DNA of 64,000 nt from Ciona savignyi (taxonomy: Eukaryota > Chordata > Ascidiacea > Phlebobranchia > Cionidae), in contig CH002901.1 of NCBI GenBank assembly GCA_000149265.1, forward strand, positions 1,431,605 to 1,495,604, read 5' to 3'. Both the position numbers and the translations under genes were made by a program. Below are positions 24,726-37,839 of this stretch, piece after piece (within the stretch, counting starts at the first letter, position 1; the number at the start of each line of letters is the position of its first letter). Under the pieces are notes generated by a model. That model made no database searches. It saw nothing but the letters and a program-made list of their open reading frames with translations, and had not been told where the DNA came from.

Positions 24726-25661
24726 GCACTATTTAGATTAACTAAACAACAGTTCATTAAGGATTATTTTACGAAGGCAAATTGGCTTGGTTCCATCAAG
24801 ACTTCCATTAGGACCCCACAAGTCCAATATTTGGTTGTGGTCGAACAAACTCATTGTAAACTGCAACTCCGATGATTTCACTATTTACTGGATGTTACAC
24901 ACGCGTGTCTTGCTGTTACCCTCCGGCTATTTACGATGTACAGAAGACCTCCTCGATTTAGGAACCGCCAAATTACAAGCCGAACAACCCGCATTCTGTA
25001 CATCGCTCGGCTGTCTTTGATTGTTTTAATTATACAAAATTCGAATTTACCGGTCACTTTTTAAATTCAAATAAAAAAAAACAAAAAACTTAATATTGAA
25101 ATAATTTGTAGGCCCCAAAACGACAATTTTTAGTAACTACGGCTCCCCGTTTTTTGCATTGCGAATGGTGCATACTTGCTGTCTTTGTTGCAATCTTGGT
25201 CTCATTATCGCCCTCTGGCGGGATTTTTGTTGGGCTATAGCCTTGGCTACTACTCGGTGATATGTTAGCAACGCATTCTGTCAGCGTAGTAAATATCAAA
25301 TATTCTCACTAATGTCGCTGCAAAGAAATTATTATTGTTAAATTTTAATATAGGCTACAAACAACCATCGAAATTTACTATGCGACACAAATTTTATCCA
25401 TGTGACAAAGCAGAAGCAGAATTATCAAGACACGTAAATTATTGTACATACTATTTTAGAACCGATTGGATTTAAAAAAAACTTAATACATAATATGAGG
25501 GCTACAATTCTGTATAAATAAAGAACTATAAAAACAACATTAGTCGTGTATAGGTCTACACATATATACAAATTGTTTCAGGGCTTTTTGAATTCGTTAT
25601 ACGTTGGACAATAGCTTTTAAACTGCCCATTTTAATTACATTAAGATTTAATTGATGATTG

Positions 25662-25785
25662 TTTTTTTACCGAGCCAGGTTTTAAACCCTAGATGGGCTC
25701 GTGACTAAGACAGTTTTGGTATAGGAGTCGGTAGGCCTATATGTATCGGTGGCGTTAACCATTCGGCCACACGACCGTATTCAAT
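25662..25785 (-). mobile_element. tRNA-derived SINE, family A
   Basis: Minus copy: T run, ACCGAGCCAGGTTTTAAACC, GATGGGCTCGTGACTAAGAC, TTAACCATTCGGCCACACGA. Confidence 0.75.
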
Positions 25786-26525
25786 TGATTGATGTTAGCA
25801 TAAATTTATAAAACATAACCCAGCAGGCTCTTATGTGGCCTGGTCCAAGAAATCGAGTTAAAACTTTAGCATATTAATGAATGTCGGCCTTATCGGGACG
25901 TTAAGTCCTATTGAATGAAAACAATTCCTACAATCAAACGCGATTCAATTTTATTTGTAGCAGATCGATCTGCTTTGTATTCCAGAACACACCGATGTTT
26001 AAACTTTAACCTTAAAAAACAACCCCCGCCTTCTACGCAATAGAATATTGATGTAATCGGTTTTATTTTGTGACAAAAATTCAGGCATTTTGTGATAAAC
26101 TGCTGAAATTGTACCAAAACAAATACTGCACCACAGACACAGCTGAATCACTGTGTCGTCATGGAAATTGTCAATATTTTTATCATAAACATTTTAGATC
26201 GCATTGAGTTTTGCACCATTTTGCACCAACAATTCTTCGGTTTAAAAAAATACGTAAAGCATTTTAATCCCACTGTAAAGTAAAATGCACTTCTGTTTCG
26301 GTGCATTTTAACGACTGAACATAAGTTTTCTATGGTAAAACGTAACCGCTTGAAATACTGATTTCAAAACTCCATGACAAAATAGCAAGCTTTCTTATGT
26401 TCAAAGAGGATTTCGTGAAAAAGTTGATTTAAAGATTGTGCTTTTCTAACTCTCTAGAAAACAGATTTAAATTCTAGTTTATAGCACTCGGCGTTGTATA
26501 TTTGGGGATAAGAAATTACAGAATT

Positions 26526-29500
26526 ATGGTGAGCAAACACATAGTTATCAATTTCAATAATAAGTGGTTAAATATGCCATCCTTCATATTTTTAGATACT
26601 GTCCCGCCAAAAGCCAGCAGTAGGTGGGTCATCCAGCATCGTTCGGGAAAAGGAGAAGGGAAAAGAGAAAAAATTGCCAAAAGTGGATGATTTACTGGAA
26701 TCACGCGATTATACCGGTGCCATTACAGTTCTTGAGGTATTGTGCAATGTTAAAATGTATGGCACTCATCATTAAATATTTAGAGATTGTTTTAATGTTT
26801 GTTTTCTGTAGGCTAAAATATTTTATTCAAAAATAACACATATATGTATTATTGTTTATATTAATATATACAGGCCTGTATGTATATATCTAAATATCTC
26901 TATATATATATATCAATGTGTTCCAGTAACAGATCTCTACTAAAAACTTTGTTGAATAGGGCCATATATATCTGTAGTAAGCTTATACTACTTTTTATGA
27001 GAAAAAAATGCTGGTATAGCCTGATTTCACTTTATTTTATTAATCTCCTAATGTTTCTGATTGTTTCAATTTTTAGTCCTGCCTTTTATTAATGTAATAT
27101 ATAACAACATTTTCTTTTTGGGGTCGCAATAATTCCAACCAGGTCCTGTCACTCGTGACCTTTTTTGCAGTTCAACAAACAAGCAGGAAAAGGTGAAAAA
27201 GATACAGACTTATGGATTGGTTACTGTGCATTTCATCTGGGAGATTACAAGAAAGCATACGAGGTCGAATTTGGAGTTATGGTCTTAAATGAAATTTTGA
27301 GTTAGTGTCTTAAATGAAATTTAGAGTTATGTTCTTAAATGGCACTATTGAACAATTCTCTGTACAGTACTTAAGTTAAACAAAAAGTATGGAAAGAAAG
27401 GGCATCAAACATAGCCAGTCCTAATCTAGTTTGCAGAGTAGGCTTTACACACATAAGTAGGCTTTCAAATATTGGCTAGCCTATGTTAAAACAGATTATT
27501 TTTTTACTTATAAATTATTTTTCAAACTAGATTTACTTGAAAGTATGCAAACAACCTGGATGTGATGCAACCGTGTGGGCCAATCTGTCGTGCTGCTTCT
27601 TCTATCTAGGAATGTACAAGGAAGCAGAAGATGCTGCTTTAAAAGGTCATGGTGGATTTGTTTTGCTTATTAAACTTTATATATATATTTTGTTTATTAA
27701 TTAGTATAGAACAAACTTGTTACTTAAATGTCCTATTCTCTGGTGCAATTTATTCTATTGTATTGGCCTTTTTTAACTAAAGTACACATAGTACAATTGT
27801 TTTTAAAGTTAGTTCCCTGCAATATGTTGTTTTTAGGTGGTTGTTTGAATTGTAAACTGTTTTACAGCTCCCAAGTCATCTTTACAAAACAGACTATTGT
27901 TCCACTTATCACATAAGGTAAGTACTAAGAATTAATATTTTTTTCCAATAAGGTAGAGATTCTCTTATAATATTTGTAACAGGAAGCCATAACCATATTA
28001 TTATAAATGATGGTTGTCAATAAAGATTTAACAATAACAGAATTGTCACGGTTTGATATGTGATTTGTATCCTGGCATATAGAGAAAGTGATTTATAAAT
28101 TATTAGCTGTTTTATAAATTATAAGAAATATATCAAAATATATTAACTTTATAACTTGTGCCCTAAGCACCGTTTCCAAATCCATGACAGTGTTATTCAG
28201 TATAATCATGGCCTACATTTGCTGTATTACTTAACACAATACCACCAATTTTACTTCAGTTCAATGACGAAAAACGGTTGATGTCCTTCCATAAAAACCT
28301 CCAAGATCAGTTTGAAGACCAACTTTGCCTTGCTTCCATCCACTATATGAGATCGCATTATCAAGAATCAATTGACGTATACAAGCGAATCTTACTTGAG
28401 AATAGGTTAGTTACAATCATGTTTTTAAATTATCATTTTGTGCCTAGTAATAAGTATGGATCACTTATTTCCGTGGTACAATATTAAAACTGCCTGTGAA
28501 AATTTGAACTGTAGTTTATTTATACAAAAGTAACAAAAAGAATATTTCCTTAGAAAGTTTAATAAAATATGACTATTTAGATGAGTTTTGAGTATCACTG
28601 TCATGTGTTAAAAATATAACAAAGGTATTAATATACATTTTTAACACACATTGATATACCCAGAGAGTTCTTGGCTTTAAATGTTTATGTTGCTCTATGC
28701 TACTACAAGCTGGATTACTATGATGTTTCACAGGCATGGTTTTATGTTCTGTACACTTTTATAGCTTTGTAGAGAAGTTAGCCAAATTTAACCCCACCCT
28801 TACTTAAGACCATGAAACGCAAACATTACATTCACCTTTTATGCTTTTTAGGAAGTTTTGGCCGTTTATTTGCAAACGTATCCAGACAGTGCAATCGCTG
28901 TGAACTTAAAAGCTTGCAACCACTTCAAGTTGTTCAATGGAAAAGCTGCTGAAGCTGAACTGAAGCATTTGCAAGAGATATCATCTTCTTCATTTAGCTT
29001 TGCTTCGGAACTAGTGAAGCATAATCTGGTGAGATGAGATGTTTAGACTTTACAAAATAAGAATTACAATTGGCACTTTCATTGGGTACTGTGACCCAAA
29101 AAGTGAATGTACAATTCCTGCACATCTGCTTATGGTGCTGTAATGACTTGAGATACACTCTCTTCAATTTAAAAAAGAGCGTTTTTATGCACGGGTGTAG
29201 TACAGTTATCACACATTGTGTGCAAAATACTGTATATTCCAGTCATTTAGCAAAATGATTTAAGATTAGGTTAAATGTGACATGACAAGAACTAGTGTAG
29301 TATTTTTTCAATAATGTCACCCACATTGTTTTTCTCATGGTGGCACAATCACACTGACATTCAACCCCAGAAGTCGACCCCTATGGTATCATATGTTGCA
29401 TAGTAATTATATAAGTACTAACACATCTGTTTATATAGGTTGTGTTCAGAAGTGGCGAAGGTGCTTTGCAGGTTTTACCACCTTTGATTGATGTAATACC

Positions 29501-32500
29501 TGAAGCAAGACTTAACCTGGTCATTTATTACTTAAGACAAGGTACACGGAACACAGTTCTCGAATTTTTGTTATAACTTTTTTTTTTAAATGATTGCTGG
29601 CAATGTAATACTAACAGAGATTTGTATCGTATTTTTTAAATAATAGAAAATAATTTTTGTGTGCGGTTTATGCATAACGTTTGTCTTACATTTGCTGTGT
29701 GTTTCTCAGTATCACATTTTACATCAATTTATATAGTGTAGTCTAACCTTACGCTTACGGATTGTAAATTAAATTGAAGAGACGTGTACGGCAGTGAAGT
29801 AACTATTGATTGTAGAATATCAATTTAAGACTAAGTAAGGTAAATTTATTAACAAGACCGGTTAACACTCACTTATTAACATACATTGAAAGAGTAAATT
29901 AATTTATAGCCAACCAATTACTGGAAAATTTGCATGCCTCCAGCACCTTAACCTCTAGTTTATCATGTATTGATTAGACCCAAAATTTATCAATGTAATT
30001 TACACACTTTTCTTCAAGGCTTTGTGTTATCTTATTTATTTTATTTTTTTATTTAAGGTTTAGCGGCCACGTCTAATTTTACAGGACTTTAATAATTTAT
30101 TGCTTGTTTTTTAGACGTGTTCTAACGACTGTTGTTTTGCAGTTTTTTCCCGTTTTCCAATTTTTTTGCAAAAATCCTGATTTATGTTTTCATCGTGGAA
30201 ACAAAAAATAAACTAAACTAAACTAATTTCTCGGACATATTATTAAAACGACGATATGCAAATGAAGCAAATGTTTTAAAACTTGGTCAACATTAGGGAT
30301 GCACAAACTAGAATATCNNNNNNNNNNNNNNNNNNNNNNNNNNNNNNNNNNNNNNNNNNNNNNNNNNNNNNNNNNNNNNNNNNNNNNNNNNNNNNNNNNN
30401 NNNNNNNNNNNNNNNNNACTAGAATATCGAATTTTCCGGATTCGAATCCTACGGGATTCGAATCCAAATATTACGTTTATTTCGAATATTTGGATTCGAA
30501 ATAAAATACATTGCACATTAAGAAACTATAATTGCCTGGAGTTCCTTTTTATTTCCATTGTACATATTGCAGCAGCGTTGATTACAATGGATATTATAAG
30601 CATGGACGCCGACTTCCGCCGTTGCGGCGCAACGTTGTAAATTCGCCGCAATGTCAGTTTTATAATTGAGCAAAAAATTCCTTGCGCATTTAAATAATTA
30701 TCACATTAAATCGTCTAACCGCAGCGTCGCTTTTCCAGCGGTGTTTATTGCTTTGATCGGCGGTTTGACCTAGGGTTACGTTGACCTAGATTCAATACAG
30801 GACCACTGACGCACTCCCGTTTTCCTTTTTTTTTAAGTTCTTCCCATTACTAAGTATTAGCTACAGAGAACAGTAGGCTAATATCGGTTAACGGTTTTTT
30901 TTCTTTGATCAGTTAACCGTTAAAAGAATCTGGGTTCTTGCACAGCCCTCGCAGACACATAAATATTTGGTATGTTCTTTCCGTATTGTTGACGCTGAGC
31001 TGCGTATTAACGACCATGCAATATTCCAGCGGGGGAAGTAGTTAGATTAAACTCCTGGCTAAATCTTTTAGCTTTGTAAATGGTTAGTGTCATAGTTCTA
31101 TCCGAGTTAGTTCGAGGTATAGGGCCGATAGTGACGTCATAAAATTTCGCGCAACGGTAACATTTTACTAAAGTCGCCGCCTATGATTATAAGTATGTAA
31201 TCACACTGGCCATAGAGGTAGTCAGCGGAAGCAGGAATTTTTGACGATCTTGCCACTTTAACTCAAGTTTGCTTTTTATTATAGAATAGGATTCGATATT
31301 CTGGATTCGAAATAACTATTCTAGAATACCAAGATATTCTAGTTTGTGCATCCCTAGTCAACATTGATGTGGGCACTAGATTAATGCAGTACACGAGAGA
31401 TATAATGTTTTTCGATATGTTTCAGATGACCTTGACGAAGCTTATGCATTGATTAAGGACACGGAACCAACTAACCCACAAGAATACATAATCAAAGCTG
31501 TTGTAAACGCTGCTTTGGGACAGGAAAGAGGATCAGTAAGTAAATTACATGAATTCGAATTAAAAACTATTAGAAAAAACTTTATAACACAGTACAATCT
31601 AGATATATAAAAATTCTTAATTTGAATATTAAGTTTTTAAATACAGTGGATAATGTTATAAAAGTGTGTTAAGAATGTTAAATTAACATATTTTTTGATG
31701 TATGTTACTAACTGAAATTCAGAGAGAACATGTGAAAGTTGCTCAGCAATTTTACCAAATGTTCGGAAGCTCCGCCAGCGAATGTGGTGAGTTGTTTGTA
31801 TCAAATCGTAATTTGCATAACTTTTTATTGGTCATTCTACAAGTGGCTGTTGCCACTTGGAAGGATTTAAGGTCAGCAACTCAAGTTGGAATTTCCATGT
31901 CACATAGTCATATCATGGTCCTTTACCACACTACACAAATGGTCTTTGGCTTTACCACACTACACAAATGGTCTCCAGTGCACCCTGTTTTTGTGTCATG
32001 TTATTTCAGAGACCTTTTAAAATATTTTTGTAGGCAATGATTATTATCGGTTATTGAAAACAGGGGAATTATATAGCACTTTTATCAGTTGAACCAATTA
32101 TTATGTCAATGGGCCAAGCATTTTGCACAAATTGCTACAACCGAGTGAAAATCAGAAAATTTGTATGTTATAACCCTAAATCATGATTTTGTTCAGGTGT
32201 TTCAGTTATGTTATTTCCTGCCCCACTTGTGTAAAATTATGTTTTTATCATAAGAAATAACATGTCTACTTTCTGTTTATTCCACAGACACTATCCCTGG
32301 TCGACAGTGCATGGCATCTTGCTTCTTCCTTCTGAAACAATTTGACGACGTTTTGATTTATCTAAACTCGATTAAAGTAAGAATATACTTTCATACGCTG
32401 TAAAATCTTCAGCACTGCAAAAAGCACACATTACGAACATCAATAACATTCCTTGCTTCTCTACCTACCATAACGCAATATTTGTATTCCACAGTCTTAC

Positions 32501-35500
32501 TTCTATAACGATGATGTCTTTAACTTTAACTATGGCCAAGCCAAAGCAACATCCGGCAACTACAAAGAGGCAGAGGAGGCAAGTTATATGATTAGGAATC
32601 TACCCAGCTTTTTACAATTATGTAACACAAACCCTGACCTCTCACACATCTCACTAATTTAAATACTGAGATCTAAGTCCACTTGATAATACCTTCACAG
32701 TATCGTGTGATCTGGTTAGGTGACATATTGGTGTAATGTATTATCTGTCGGTTGTAAATCAGGTTTTGGATCCCAACCTTAGCTACTTAGCCTATACTTT
32801 AACCAGAACTAGTTTAAATAGGCCACAATGCATTTAGTCTTAAATGCAGTAGTCCGACCACATATCCTGGTGGATTAGTGTGTCGCCTTTCAGCCGAACG
32901 GTTGCAGATTCGAAATTGGTCGCAAGCTAGTCAGTTGTATCCTTGGACAAGACACTTAACGGACACTGACACTTAACGGACATTGTCTGAACGCAGAAGA
33001 TTAATGGGTTCTACTACCAAATTGAATGAAGGGTAAATCAGACACAACACACTGCAATAGCTCTGCTGACCCGACTGTAAGAGCGAGGTGATCTGACGAT
33101 AGCCTGTGTGTTAACCTTTTTAGTTTTTTTTTCATTCACAGAGTTAAACATGAATATCATTTTATTTAAATAGCTGTGGATTTATAAATCTGGTTAAGTA
33201 AAATCGTAAGGAACAGTTGGTATCTATGCGTAAGCACAATTTAATTGCAAATAGCGTGTATTTAAAATGACCGAATACAATTAAATACGCCAAACTTACT
33301 ATGTTATCTTTGTTTTGTAACTGTTATATTACAGGTGTTTCTTCTGGTTCAAAACGAAAAGTTGAAGAATGACTATGTGTACCTTAGTTGGCTGGCAAGA
33401 AGCTGTGAGTCAAATATATGATACAATGTCTATGTAGTGTACAAACTAAAACATGTCATCTTATTTTCAATCTGTGTTAAACAATTTATTTCTGGTTGTA
33501 GGGCTGTTTTTGTTAAAACCTGAAAGTTAATCAATCTTTATAATAGTCTCTCGTTTATCCGATTTGGTAATAACCAATAATGGTTTATCAAGCAGCTTAT
33601 TGTACATAACCCATTAGAATCTACTCTAAATTTCAGATGTGGTCAATTTTATAAAAAAAAACAGACTTTGAAATACCTTGTTCTATAAAGATTACAAACA
33701 CACATTATTCCCACCAATATTGAGTTAAAACTGAACATCTATCCATCCTCTGACCGATAAGATGTGTCAAGCTATCGATATGCAGTAATGTCAGATGATA
33801 ATAAGCAATTTGTATTCTTTTTCAATCACCCAAGGGCAGCACCATTTGACTGTAAGTAACAATTGTTCTCAACACACCACAGATATAATGAACAAGAAGG
33901 CAAGGCTAGCATGGGAACTCTATATGAAGATGGATACGTCAGGGGAATCTTTTAGTCTCTTGCAGATGATTGCAAACGATTGCTACAAGGTAAGTTTTAC
34001 CATTTTTTCGAATTAAACACAATTTTTTTTTGTTTTGTATAACTTCAGTGCAATTTGTTAAACATAGCTCATCTATCTCTCACATACCACTGATACCAGT
34101 TACACTACCCGTGGTTGCTGAGATTTTAGGTTTAGTTTTGTTTATTCATTTTTTGTCCCAGTATTAAATAATGGCAAATGAGGCAAATCTCGGCCGAGGA
34201 ACAGGACAAGGCGAAAAAAACGAACAGTACTTAAAACACGTCATTTAAAAGAAAGTGAAAATAACTAAATAAATATAACAAACGCGGACTTTAAACATCG
34301 CTTGTCACCGTGTATTGTTTCGGCCTTTTCTGCATACGATGAAAAAATACGCAAATATCATCATTATCACGTCTATGGGGCCGACTTCAGCCGTTGCGGC
34401 GCAACGTTGCAAATACGACGCAATGCCTGTTTTAGAATCACGCACAAAAATTCCCTGCGCGTTTAAATAATACTCACATTAAATCGTCTCTGTAATTTGT
34501 ATTGTTTTTTATTTGCCTATCTACCGCTGAAATGTTTTCCTTCGTTCATTATAGGCTAACCCAGGTCATCGCATGTTCAATTTGTTCATGGGCGTTTAAA
34601 TCCGTTTAAATTCGTCCAGCCGTTAAAGCCATACTAGAAAGCCAAGGTAAAGTTTGGATCCACGGATTCAACAAGTTAAACAAAGAAAAGCAATCATGAT
34701 GTTAGCTTGCAACATGCGCTTCCAAACATCATGTAAAATGTCGCAAGATTAAACTCCAAAGCGGGGGTGGCGAAGATGTTGTGTCTGTTTTACGGCAACG
34801 ACACAACGAAAATAAAGTAAAAAATAGAAAGGCCCTTCTTGCCATTTTAGATACAATCCTTTTACTCGGTCGCCAGGGTTTGGCTTTTCGAGGGAACACG
34901 GAGGACAATTCAAACTTGCTGCGCATTGTTAAATTGATCGGCAAGTATTTAACCCAGATATCTCCGCTTGGATTGAGCAGCTCTATAAGTGACTAAGCCA
35001 CGCTGTTCATATTGAACTTCTCCAACTAAGCGCAAGTCATTTTTGTCTAATATTTTTAAAAGTGAACAACGCAAGATATTATAGCTTTATAGCACATGAG
35101 ACCACCGATAGTTCGACGGTCAAGCAGTTTTCCATCTGTGTTAGATACGCCGATGAGAACTTCTGTCCAAATAAGATTTTCCGTGGATTGAAGGGCAACG
35201 CTAAAAGGAGGAAAAGCGGGAAGGAGGGAGTAAGGGAAACTGCTCACTAAAATTACAGAAACTAATTTTAACCCACCCCCAAACACTAATCTCAAACCCA
35301 AGACTTACCCTAACTCAAGCCCCATGTTTAAAACTAACCCTAATGTCATAATTTTCATTTTAGCATGCAGTTTCCCTCCATGATGCGGCAAACATGAGCG
35401 TAAAGGCAAATGGGGTACAAACCCTGTTTAAAGATGTTAATCCTTTTGCCCATTTTATTGTCTCGGACACCTAGTTAATCTTGTGTTACAGGACGTGTTC

Positions 35501-37052
35501 AACAAAAGCGACGAGGGCATGAATGCCATTAATAATATTTGTTCCATCGTGAACTTCATTAAGTCGTCGCCAAAACGTTTGACCATGTTCCAAAACTCAC
35601 GGCTGAAAAATGATACAGACAGACGAACATTTACTAACCTTTGATCTGAATTAGCGTAGGCTTATGGTGAGGAAAAGAGCAACAACGGCATTACCAGATA
35701 TGGTCGCAAATGCGAAACAATTGCCATTGTCATTATGATGAAGCTTTGCTACCTTATACGTCTAAACTGTTTCGCAATAAACCTAAAAAAATGACGGTAC
35801 AGGGCAGATCAGTAGACATATAAATATTTGGTATATTCTGTCCTTTTTATTGACGCTGCGCTGCGTATTAGATAACGACCATGCAATATTTCAGCGAGGG
35901 GAGTAGTTAGATTGAACACTCAAACTCCTGGCTTGATCTTTTAGGAGTCTAAATTGATAGTTACATAAGTTCAAGGCATACGGCCGATTGTGACCTCATA
36001 AAAGTTCTCTCAACGGCAACATTTTACTAAAGTCGCCGCCCATGATCACGTCTATTGCAGATGGGAGAGTTTTACATCTCAGCGAAAGCGTTTGACGTGT
36101 TAGAAAGACTTGACCCGAATCCTGAATTTTGGGAGGGTAAGCGGGGCGCCTGTGTTGGTTTGTTTCAACTGATCATTGCCGAACAAGAACCAAGGTGACT
36201 TCGAAATTTCTGTTTTTTTGAGGGGGGTTTTAAAGTCTGACATCTTTTTTTCTCCTTTTAATATCTACTTTTCTTCTTGTTACGGTTGTTTACTTTGGCA
36301 AGGCACTTAGAGAACAAGACCTGAAGTCAGTAAACTAATGAATTGTGCTGAACGTTTCAGTCACATACCGCAAACTACAATTGCTCCAGACTATGGGCGA
36401 AAGAAAATTTGACGATTACCCGTATGATAACGACCCTTGCGTTTTTTCATTCACGGGGTTAAAGCATAAATATCATTCCTAAATGGTAGACGGCTGGCCA
36501 AATCTTATAGTATTAAAGTAATTACCAGTTCGTCGCTTACTCTGTTTTATTTTTTTATCCCCCCTTACTGATTAACATGGATAAGATAGGATAGGATATT
36601 CATATTTATCCCCGTGAATGGGAAAACCAGGGGGGTTCGCGCCCACCGTCGAGTTACCGGATATATTGCAGTATGTTGTATATGACAGATACGTTCCTTT
36701 AATTTGGTAGAACCCATTAATCCGCTGGGTTCAGGCAATGTCCGTAAAGTGCCTTGCCCAAGGACACAGCCGACTAGCTAGCGACCAGTTTCGCACCTGC
36801 AACCTTTCGATTGAAAGGCGACGCACTTAACCGTTAGAACAAACGATATATCCTATCCTAGACCATTTACTGACAAACGTCTTTTCACAATAATCCAACT
36901 GCGGATCTATAATGAAACTCGTAATTATCTTTCGCAGGGAAACACTACGAGAGGTTTTGATGCTTCTGCGCAGCTCCAACAACCCACAGGTCGAATACAT
37001 TGTGCGAGCCATCAAGAAGTGGGGGAAGGAGAACCGAGTCGCGCTCCAGTGA
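26526..37052 (+). CDS. TTC26: Tetratricopeptide repeat protein 26 (IFT56/DYF-13)
   Basis: Seventeen exons join in phase: 26526-26528 (ATG only), 26596-26736, 27171-27263, 27531-27645, 27868-27917, 28260-28405, 28664-28733, 28852-29028, 29439-29541, 31426-31535, 31723-31786, 32288-32376, 32495-32578, 33335-33404, 33883-33989, 36061-36194, 36938-37052. The product is 556 aa, against about 554 in vertebrates. It reads as the family throughout: [12 protein letters not shown] start, [89 protein letters not shown], and a [17 protein letters not shown] end. TTC26 is an intraflagellar-transport complex B subunit needed for ciliary motility cargo. Introns 7 and 13 start with GC. Intron 9 holds two nested hAT elements and the N gap; intron 15 holds a hAT whose right end is 16 bp before the 3' splice site. 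An AATAAA lies at 37219. Confidence 0.96.
30318..30417. other. Assembly gap (100 N)
   Basis: A run of 100 unknown bases; exactly 100 suggests a placeholder of unknown true length. The bases on both sides (ACTAGAATATC) are the same, so a repeat collapse is likely. Open frames reported across it are meaningless. Confidence 0.95.
30601..31185. mobile_element. Non-autonomous hAT element (inner, nested)
   Basis: Termini CATGGACGCCGACTTC and, inverted, CATAGGCGGCGACTTT; flanked by 8-bp target duplication ATTATAAG (30593-30600, 31186-31193). Its left and right parts match the longer element at 34374-36044, of which it is an internally deleted relative. Confidence 0.85.
32856..33165 (+). mobile_element. 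tRNA-derived SINE, family B (TTC26 intron 13)
   Basis: Head GGTTGCAGATTCGAAATTGG, core CTTGGACAAGACACTTAACG (with a short internal duplication of ACACTTAACGGACA), GATCTGACGATAGCC, 3' end ACATGAATATC. Confidence 0.75.
34374..36044 (+). mobile_element. hAT element with decayed transposase, TTC26 intron 15
   Basis: Left terminus TATGGGGCCGACTTCAG, right terminus CTAAAGTCGCCGCCCATG (inverted match), flanked by the 8-bp duplication ATCACGTC (34366-34373, 36045-36052). The 8-bp duplication and coding remnants place it in the hAT superfamily. The right end lies 16 bp from the end of intron 15. Confidence 0.85.
34781..35645 (+). pseudogene. hAT transposase remnant (ZMYM1/THAP12-like family)
   Basis: Broken pieces in order: [20 protein letters not shown] (ORF 34781-34996), [20 protein letters not shown] with ICVRYADEN (from about 35083), [18 protein letters not shown] (about 35375-35430), [20 protein letters not shown] (about 35497-35570). 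These are hallmarks of the DUF4371-type hAT transposase. Stops and frame changes separate them and the C-terminal dimerisation part is missing, so it cannot be active. Confidence 0.8.
36405..36482 (+). mobile_element. SINE family B, 3' fragment (TTC26 intron 16)
   Basis: Only the GACGATTACCC, TTTTTCATTCACGGGG and CATAAATATC end is present. Confidence 0.5.
36579..36850 (-). mobile_element. tRNA-derived SINE, family B (TTC26 intron 16)
   Basis: Minus copy from AGGATAGGATATTCATATTT to the head complement GCAACCTTTCGATTGAAAGG. It ends 87 bp before exon 17. The 5' end on this strand borders ATCCTATCCTA, so tail-like bases occur on both sides. Confidence 0.8.
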
Positions 37053-37839
37053 AGCCCGCCTGGTATAATACTCGGTCAGCACAGTGTCGCGTTGTGCATA
37101 CCTCAACTCGCGCTTGATGTGCGCCTCTTTACTCGAGAAGCGTTCTTAAGTATATTCTCGCTTGATCTATTGTCCAATATCGTGGTACGTTACATTACTG
37201 TGCTTTTAGTGTTTTTTTAATAAAATGAAATTTATACAAACGAACATTCCAGACGGTTTGTTAATTAGTGGTGAGCTCTAAGGTTGGTCATGAAGAACGG
37301 GTTTTGTTACCTATAGGTAAAAACATCCGCTTGGTACCCAAACCGGATTGGTTACATAAATTGGGCTGTTATATAATGTTTATATAATATTTAAAAATTT
37401 CAAGCAGGAAATTGCACTCCTCGATAAAACGGTACCGAACAACTACACTGACAGATGGCGGTTGTCCTACCCACCCACGTTCCTATATATATCGACTATG
37501 CTTTCTTTCAGTAAATTTAATTAAAATCTCCGGGCCGTGTGTATGTTGGAAACTTAAGTTACGGTTAATGTAAATAATACACCCATCATTGTAAATTTGA
37601 TTAGTTTATTATGCCTTTCAGCCCATTTTAAATAATGCAGATACTTATTGCATGTGTACTGGTGTGAAGTTTAGGATTTGGTGGTTGCAGGGTTTGTGTA
37701 TTTTGTCGAAGTAGGCGCTTGCTCAACTACTTGCTACCTAATACCCGGCGAACAAAAAGAGTAGAGACAATAACAGACCAATTAAAAAATTCAGCACCAG
37801 AATACAAGCTCAACGATACGGTATATAAAAATGGGTGAC
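37053..37839. other. Downstream of TTC26
   Basis: 3' untranslated region with AATAAA at 37219-37224, then AT-rich intergenic DNA. No gene seen. Confidence 0.5.

Larger units (their letters stand above)
24427..26525. other. Intergenic region between SMAD6/7 and TTC26
   Basis: Two family A SINEs (24618-24725 plus, 25662-25785 minus) and otherwise AT-rich DNA without a recognisable gene. Confidence 0.5.
30294..31356. mobile_element. Non-autonomous hAT element (outer), TTC26 intron 9
   Basis: Termini TAGGGATGCACAAACTAGAA and, inverted, the same bases ending at 31356. They are flanked by an 8-bp target duplication GTCAACAT (30286-30293 and 31357-31364). The interior has GATTCGAAT-type palindromes and no transposase. 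Another hAT element (30601-31185) is inserted inside it, and the gap 30318-30417 falls within its left part. Confidence 0.85.

Noticed and set aside
30223..30640. Several open frames spanning the N gap on both strands
   Set aside because: They exist only because N codons are not counted as stops; the region is a hAT element.
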